This document shows, one piece after another, positions 60,425 through 64,000 of a stretch of DNA of 64,000 nt; positions within the stretch are counted from its first letter, which is position 1, and the number at the start of each line of letters is the position of its first letter. Origin of the DNA: Haloplanus sp. HW8-1 (GTDB lineage Archaea; Halobacteriota; Halobacteria; Halobacteriales; Haloferacaceae). Under the pieces are notes generated by a model. It ran no database searches, was not told the origin of the DNA, and saw nothing but the letters and a program-made list of their open reading frames with translations. The position numbers and the translations under genes are program-made. The stretch covers positions 1,984,001 to 2,048,000 of the forward strand of contig NZ_CP098518.1 in NCBI RefSeq assembly GCF_023703795.1, given 5' to 3'.

Positions 60425-61078
60425 TCAGTCTCCCGCCGCTCGGGGGGGCGTCCGCAGTTCGTCGAGCGACCGCACGCGGTAGTCCCCGAGGACACAGCGC
60501 CCCCGGCGGTACGGATCGTGGCGTTCGACGTGGACGCCGTCGAGGCCGGCGTTCCACGCCGCCCCCACGTCGTTCGGGCCGTCACCGGCGAGGGCGCCGG
60601 CCGCCGCGTCGTCGACGCCGAGATCCGACATCGCGAGGTAGACGGGGGCTGGGTCGGGCTTCCAGCCGACCTCGTGCGTACAGGAGACGACCGTGTCGAA
60701 CCAGTCTCGGATGTCGAGTCCGTCGAGCACCGGATCGACCAGATACTCCTGACAGTGGGTGACGAGGCCGACCGGCCGGTCCAGGTCGGCGACGAACGCG
60801 GCGTCGTCGTGGAGGAAGGTGGCCTCGGCGCGGGCGGCGGGGTCCTCGGCCTCGTGGAGCGCCGCCCAGAACGCGTCGGGATCGATCCCCCACTCGCGCA
60901 ACTGGGGCGTCCGCTCTCCGGAGAGCCCGTGCCAGAGGATCTCGATCTCGCGATCGGAGAACGACCGGCCCAGTCGGTCGCCGACGCGGTCGAACACGTC
61001 CGCGGCGTAGGAGGGCTCGACGTCGACGAGCGTGCCGTCGAGGTCGAACAGCCAGAAGTCGTAGGCGTCTGCGACCAT
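60425..61078 (-). CDS. HAD superfamily hydrolase
   Basis: Phosphatase-type enzyme of 217 residues with motif I FDLDGTLVD, motif II TH in VGLVTHCQE, the Lys in GWKPDPAPV and motif IV GDGPNDVGA. It most resembles phosphoglycolate phosphatase-like HADs with a helical cap (about 20-85). The substrate is unknown. Start ATG 61078 (MVADAYDFWLFDLDG). Convergent with the receiver-HalOD1 gene. Confidence 0.9.
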   Translation of the reverse strand: MVADAYDFWLFDLDGTLVDVEPSYAADVFDRVGDRLGRSFSDREIEILWHGLSGERTPQLREWGIDPDAFWAALHEAEDPAARAEATFLHDDAAFVADLDRPVGLVTHCQEYLVDPVLDGLDIRDWFDTVVSCTHEVGWKPDPAPVYLAMSDLGVDDAAAGALAGDGPNDVGAAWNAGLDGVHVERHDPYRRGRCVLGDYRVRSLDELRTPPRAAGD

Positions 61079-61125
61079 CCACGCCCACGTAGGCGTGGGC
61101 GGGACAAGTGTGTTCCGGCGTCCCG

Positions 61126-61485
61126 TCAGTCGGTCACACGGATCGAACTCCCCAGATGGGCGTGCAGCACCGCCCGCGGCGTGTCGTCGAACGACGGGTC
61201 GTCAGCGATGGCGTCACGGAGTGCGTCGAGATACGCCTCGTCGGCGCGCAACTCGCTGAAGCTCACGGCCGTCACGGGGACCGACAACCAGTCCTCGACC
61301 CGCTCCCGGAGGTACGCCTCGTCGCTCACCTCGCCGCGCCAGCAGACGTCGCGGAAGAACAGCCACCCCTCGGTCCCCGGGTCGACGGCGGGTCTGGTGA
61401 CGACCGTCTCGAACGTCTCGGGGTCGGCCGTCACGCCCGTCGGATCGAGTCGAAACGTCACGCGGAAGACGTAGGTGGCGTCCAT
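61126..61485 (-). CDS. LWR-salt protein
   Basis: Small haloarchaeal protein of 119 residues of unknown function. The family's signature region reads EGWLFFRDVCWRGEVSDEAY; the Leu of the L-W-R motif is a Cys here. The rest fits: FRVTFRLDP at the start and VLHAHLGSSIRVTD at the end. ATG 61485 chosen. It follows the pterin dehydratase on the same strand after 99 bases and may share regulation. There is no catalytic motif. Confidence 0.8.
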   Translation of the reverse strand: MDATYVFRVTFRLDPTGVTADPETFETVVTRPAVDPGTEGWLFFRDVCWRGEVSDEAYLRERVEDWLSVPVTAVSFSELRADEAYLDALRDAIADDPSFDDTPRAVLHAHLGSSIRVTD

Positions 61486-61584
61486 CGGGGACTCAGACGC
61501 GTCCCCGGGACTCATCGTCTCGCTCCACGACGGTGCGTGCGGGACCGCCGTAGCCGGCCGTCGCGGGAACCGCCGACACGGTCG

Positions 61585-61860
61585 TCACCGTTCGGCCTCG
61601 AACAGATCCGCGAGGCGGATGTCGGCGTCGGTGATTCCCCCGGCCTCGTGGCTGGTCAGTCGCACCTCGACCTCGTCGTAACGGATCGTGATCTCGGGGT
61701 GGTGAAACTCCTCGTCGGCCACCTCCCCGACGCGGGTGGCGAACGTGACCCCGTCGAGGTAGTCGTCGAACGGGTAGACGCGGACGATCTCGTCGCCGTC
61801 TCGCTCCCAACCCTCCGGAAGCCGTCGGTCGATCTCGTCGTCGTCGAGACGATTCGGCAT
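61585..61860 (-). CDS. 4a-hydroxytetrahydrobiopterin dehydratase (pterin carbinolamine dehydratase)
   Basis: Enzyme of 91 residues that recycles hydroxylated pterin cofactor. The family motif DEEFHHPEITIRYDEVEVRL includes the catalytic HHP and the conserved Tyr. The length is normal. ATG 61860. It lies 43 bases after hemA on the same strand and could be co-transcribed. No aromatic amino acid hydroxylase gene is near it, so the physiological pterin is uncertain. Confidence 0.92.
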   Translation of the reverse strand: MPNRLDDDEIDRRLPEGWERDGDEIVRVYPFDDYLDGVTFATRVGEVADEEFHHPEITIRYDEVEVRLTSHEAGGITDADIRLADLFEAER

Positions 61861-61903
61861 ATCCACTTTGTCGCCCGGCCGACGAATAACGGTTTGGGTG
61901 GTG

Positions 61904-63247
61904 CTACTCCTCGCGCAGACGGTCGACGACGTGCTGGGGGATGTCGGCGTCCTCGCTCTCTCTCCCTTCGCGCGGCGTCTCGGCACTCGCCGGCGCCGGC
62001 CGCTCGCCGCCGAAGTCGGGGTCGAACAGGCCGAGTGCGGTCTGGATCGTCGTCCAGTCGTCCTCCGCGGCGGCGTCGCGCAGACTCTTGGTCGGGGCCG
62101 CGAGCAACTGTCCGACGAGCGAGTCGGCCAGGGAGGCGATCGTCTCGCGCTGTTCGTCCGTCAACTCGCCCTGGGACTCCAGCCGCGACAGCGCGGTGTT
62201 GAGTTCGCGCTCCTTGACCATCTCGGCGCCCTCGTACATCGCACTGATGGCTTCGTCGGCCTGGCGTCGCTTGAACGAGTCGATCAGTCGTTCGAACTCC
62301 TCGTCGATCATGCGCTCGACCGTCTCGGCGGCCTCCCGGCGTCGCTCCCGGGTCTCGTCGGTGATCGCTTCCAGTGAATCGATGTCGAAGGCGTCGACAC
62401 CGTCGAGGTCGGCCACGGACGGATCCACGTCCCGGGGCTGAGCGAGGTCGATGACGAGCGTCTCTCCGGCGTCGGCCAGCGTCGAGCGGTCGAGGACGTA
62501 CGACGGACTACCGGTCGCCGTCACGAGGACGTCAGCCCGCTCGACCGCCGTCGGTGTCCGGTCGAGGCCGATCCCGTCGGCCGGCGTCTCCACCTCGTCG
62601 GCGAGGTGTTCGGCGTGGGAAACGGTTCGGTTGGCGATCACGAGTTCCGAGACGGCCGTGTCGTCGAACGCCTGTGCCGCGAGCCGCCCCATTTCGCCGG
62701 CTCCGACGACGAGGGCGGTTGCCTCCTCCAGGTCGCGCTCGCGGTCGGCGAGTTCGACCGCCGCGCTCCCCAGGGAGACGACGCCCTCGTTGATCGTCGT
62801 CTCGGTCCGCGCCCGCTCGCCGACGTGCAGGGCCTTCGTGATCGCCGGTTCGAGCACCGAGCCGATACCGCCGGCGCCGCGCGCCGTCTGGAACGCCGTG
62901 CGGAGTTGGCCGATGATCTGGTCCTCGCCGAGGACGAGCGACTCCAGCCCTGCGGCGACCCGCATCAGGTGCCGGAGGCTCGCCTCGTGGTCCAGTTCGC
63001 GGACCGCGCCGTCGCGGACCTGGGGTGCGAAATCCGCGATTGCCGCCCGTCCGGCCGCCGCGTCCTCGGTCACGACGTACGCCTCGGCGCGGTTGCACGT
63101 CTGGAGCGCGAACGCCTCGTCGACGCCGTCGCTCGCCAGGAGGTCGCGGACGACGGTCGATTCGTCGTCCGCGGCGGCGGACTCGATTTCGTCGACGGTC
63201 GCGCGCTGGTGTGACACCGTCACCCCGCTGATCACGCCCGTCGTCAC
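61904..63247 (-). CDS. hemA: Glutamyl-tRNA reductase
   Basis: First enzyme of tetrapyrrole synthesis by the C5 route; reduces glutamyl-tRNA to glutamate semialdehyde with NADPH. 447 residues, GTG start at 63247. The catalytic Cys51 is in ALQTCNRAEAY. GLESLVLGEDQIIGQL and the NADPH motif VVGAGEMGRLAAQAF follow, then a dimerisation helix and a long acidic C-terminal tail (about 395-447), as in haloarchaea. A siroheme synthase gene often stands before hemA in this group, but the space here holds none. Confidence 0.95.
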   Translation of the reverse strand: MTTGVISGVTVSHQRATVDEIESAAADDESTVVRDLLASDGVDEAFALQTCNRAEAYVVTEDAAAGRAAIADFAPQVRDGAVRELDHEASLRHLMRVAAGLESLVLGEDQIIGQLRTAFQTARGAGGIGSVLEPAITKALHVGERARTETTINEGVVSLGSAAVELADRERDLEEATALVVGAGEMGRLAAQAFDDTAVSELVIANRTVSHAEHLADEVETPADGIGLDRTPTAVERADVLVTATGSPSYVLDRSTLADAGETLVIDLAQPRDVDPSVADLDGVDAFDIDSLEAITDETRERRREAAETVERMIDEEFERLIDSFKRRQADEAISAMYEGAEMVKERELNTALSRLESQGELTDEQRETIASLADSLVGQLLAAPTKSLRDAAAEDDWTTIQTALGLFDPDFGGERPAPASAETPREGRESEDADIPQHVVDRLREE

Positions 63248-63561
63248 GGGGACTCACCTCGACACGTGCGGATCATACGCTCCGAATCACGCCCCCGTTC
63301 GCGTCCCCTTCACCTAAACTCTTCCAATGACGCCGTCGCTCCCACGCCGGCGGTCGCTCCCGGTTCGGGGTTCGACACGACCCGACCGACCCCGTCACCG
63401 GCGACTGGCCGCCCCCCTGGATCCGTTGCATACGCCACCTTCTGAGGTACGCCGGCTTAAAAGTCTCGTCGTCTCCCGATCGATGAAAACTCACTGACAG
63501 CGCACGCCCGGCGACGGCCGTGCGGAAGGCTCATCGGCGTCCGCTCCCTACCCCAGCGTCG
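63248..63561. other. 314-base gene-free stretch between hemA and the rhodanese gene
   Basis: Divergent promoter region. A CTTTTAAG box on the minus strand (about 63458-63465) is followed 27 bases later by an ATG that opens a 52-codon frame of unusual composition (Arg/Gly-rich), probably chance. TTAAAAGTC reads as a TATA-like element also on the plus side. No repeat or RNA seen. Confidence 0.4.
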
Positions 63562-64000
63562 ATGACGGCCTCTCGACGAACTTTCCTCGCGAGTACCGGT
63601 GTCGCCCTCGGCGGCGTCGCCGGCTGCCTCGGCGGTGGTCGAAGCGGTAGCGACTCGAACCTCGATGGCTACGAGACGACGACGACCGACGGCCAGTCGG
63701 TGCCCTTGGCGCCCCTGGCGGATGTCCACGAGTGGTACGAATCGGATCGGGCTCGCTTCGCCGACGCCCGCTCGCGGGCCGCCTACCGGAAGTCCCACAT
63801 CGAGGGTGCGGTCTGGAGTCCCGCCCGCCACGGCCAGGAGAGCGACGACCCGGTGGCCGACTGGGACGCCGACACCCTCATCGTCACGTACTGTGGCTGC
63901 CCGCATCACCTCTCCTCGATGCGCGCGGCGGCGCTCATCCAGGCGGGCTACGAGCGGGTGGCCGCCCTCGACGAGGGGTTCTGGGCGTGGAAAGACGAGA
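63562..64000 (+). CDS. Rhodanese-like Tat lipoprotein (cut by window end)
   Basis: Exported protein beginning MTASRRTFLASTG with twin Arg, lipobox AGC and a Gly/Ser-rich spacer. The rhodanese domain follows: HEWYESDRARFADARSRAAY, HIEGAVWSPAR and the active-site loop TYCGCPHHLSSM with Cys as the expected catalytic residue, then AALIQAGYERVAALDEGFWA. Members move sulfane sulfur or act as sulfurtransferases on the cell surface. The reading frame is still open at the last base, so the C-terminus is missing. Confidence 0.85.
   Translation, partial: MTASRRTFLASTGVALGGVAGCLGGGRSGSDSNLDGYETTTTDGQSVPLAPLADVHEWYESDRARFADARSRAAYRKSHIEGAVWSPARHGQESDDPVADWDADTLIVTYCGCPHHLSSMRAAALIQAGYERVAALDEGFWAWKDE

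Noticed and set aside
63273-63431. 52-codon frame preceded by CTTTTAAG upstream of hemA
   Set aside because: Spacing is leaderless-like, but composition is non-haloarchaeal and no homologous pattern (e.g. siroheme synthase) was recognised.
1-64000. CRISPR arrays, rRNA and tRNA genes
   Set aside because: No regularly spaced direct repeats, no rRNA-like sequence, and no full cloverleaf could be found by eye.

Overview
The window is chromosomal DNA from a halophilic archaeon (class Halobacteria). The base composition is high in G+C and the proteins are rich in Asp/Glu. Secreted proteins carry twin-arginine plus lipobox signals, and starts are often leaderless, with a TATA-like box about 25 bases upstream. 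Typical haloarchaeal families are present: HalOD1, amphi-Trp, LWR-salt, archaea-specific SMC-related protein, RdfA, and eIF5A with deoxyhypusine synthase. The exact genus cannot be told from the sequence alone.

Layout. 1-5.2 kb: a truncated substrate-binding lipoprotein, small regulators and two convergent atypical cation/Ca exchangers. 5.4-13.7 kb: a one-carbon/methylamine module with an MTHFR-like protein, a DmdA-like THF methyltransferase, monomeric sarcosine oxidase, a dimethylglycine-oxidase-type protein and a BCCT transporter. 13.7-23.7 kb: small membrane and zinc-ribbon proteins, UspA, a K+ channel divergent from a second BCCT carrier, the SMC-related protein with RdfA, a membrane-bound spermidine-synthase-like protein and a cold-shock protein. 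24.7-42.2 kb: a catabolic and transport region with an MBL hydrolase, a CoA-ester lyase, two IclR regulators, a complete NMT1/SsuBC-type ABC importer, two FAH-family hydrolases, an LVIVD-repeat protein, an aldo/keto reductase and three MFS carriers. 42.5-44.2 kb: small proteins (zinc ribbon + SCP2-like pair, membrane protein, GRAM-like). 44.2-50.5 kb: a degraded mobile island with two IS6-type transposase relics, a gene split by a small palindromic insertion, a tyrosine recombinase, a ParE/RHH toxin-antitoxin pair and a frameshifted A+T-rich lipoprotein gene. 50.6-54.3 kb: the hypusination locus (dhs, nif3-like, speB-like, eIF5A). 54.3-64 kb: housekeeping genes (UbiB kinase, Hsp20, two MoeA, receiver-HalOD1, HAD, LWR-salt, pterin dehydratase, HemA, rhodanese lipoprotein).

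How parts work together. The BCCT carrier could import betaine-type solutes. DmdA-like, DMG oxidase and sarcosine oxidase would strip their methyl groups, and the MTHFR-like protein would handle the folate-bound carbon. The 24-40 kb genes look like uptake and breakdown of an unidentified carboxylate under IclR control; three 17-bp RTTC-N9-GAAC palindromes around the first iclR gene support that.

The most unusual signals are two 82-bp hairpin elements of identical length, both starting at the stop codon of the upstream gene and lying before dhs and speB. Others are two FAH paralogues sharing nearly identical DNA blocks inside diverged genes (gene conversion), a lipoprotein gene with one in-frame TGA, and a palindromic insertion splitting the recombinase partner gene.
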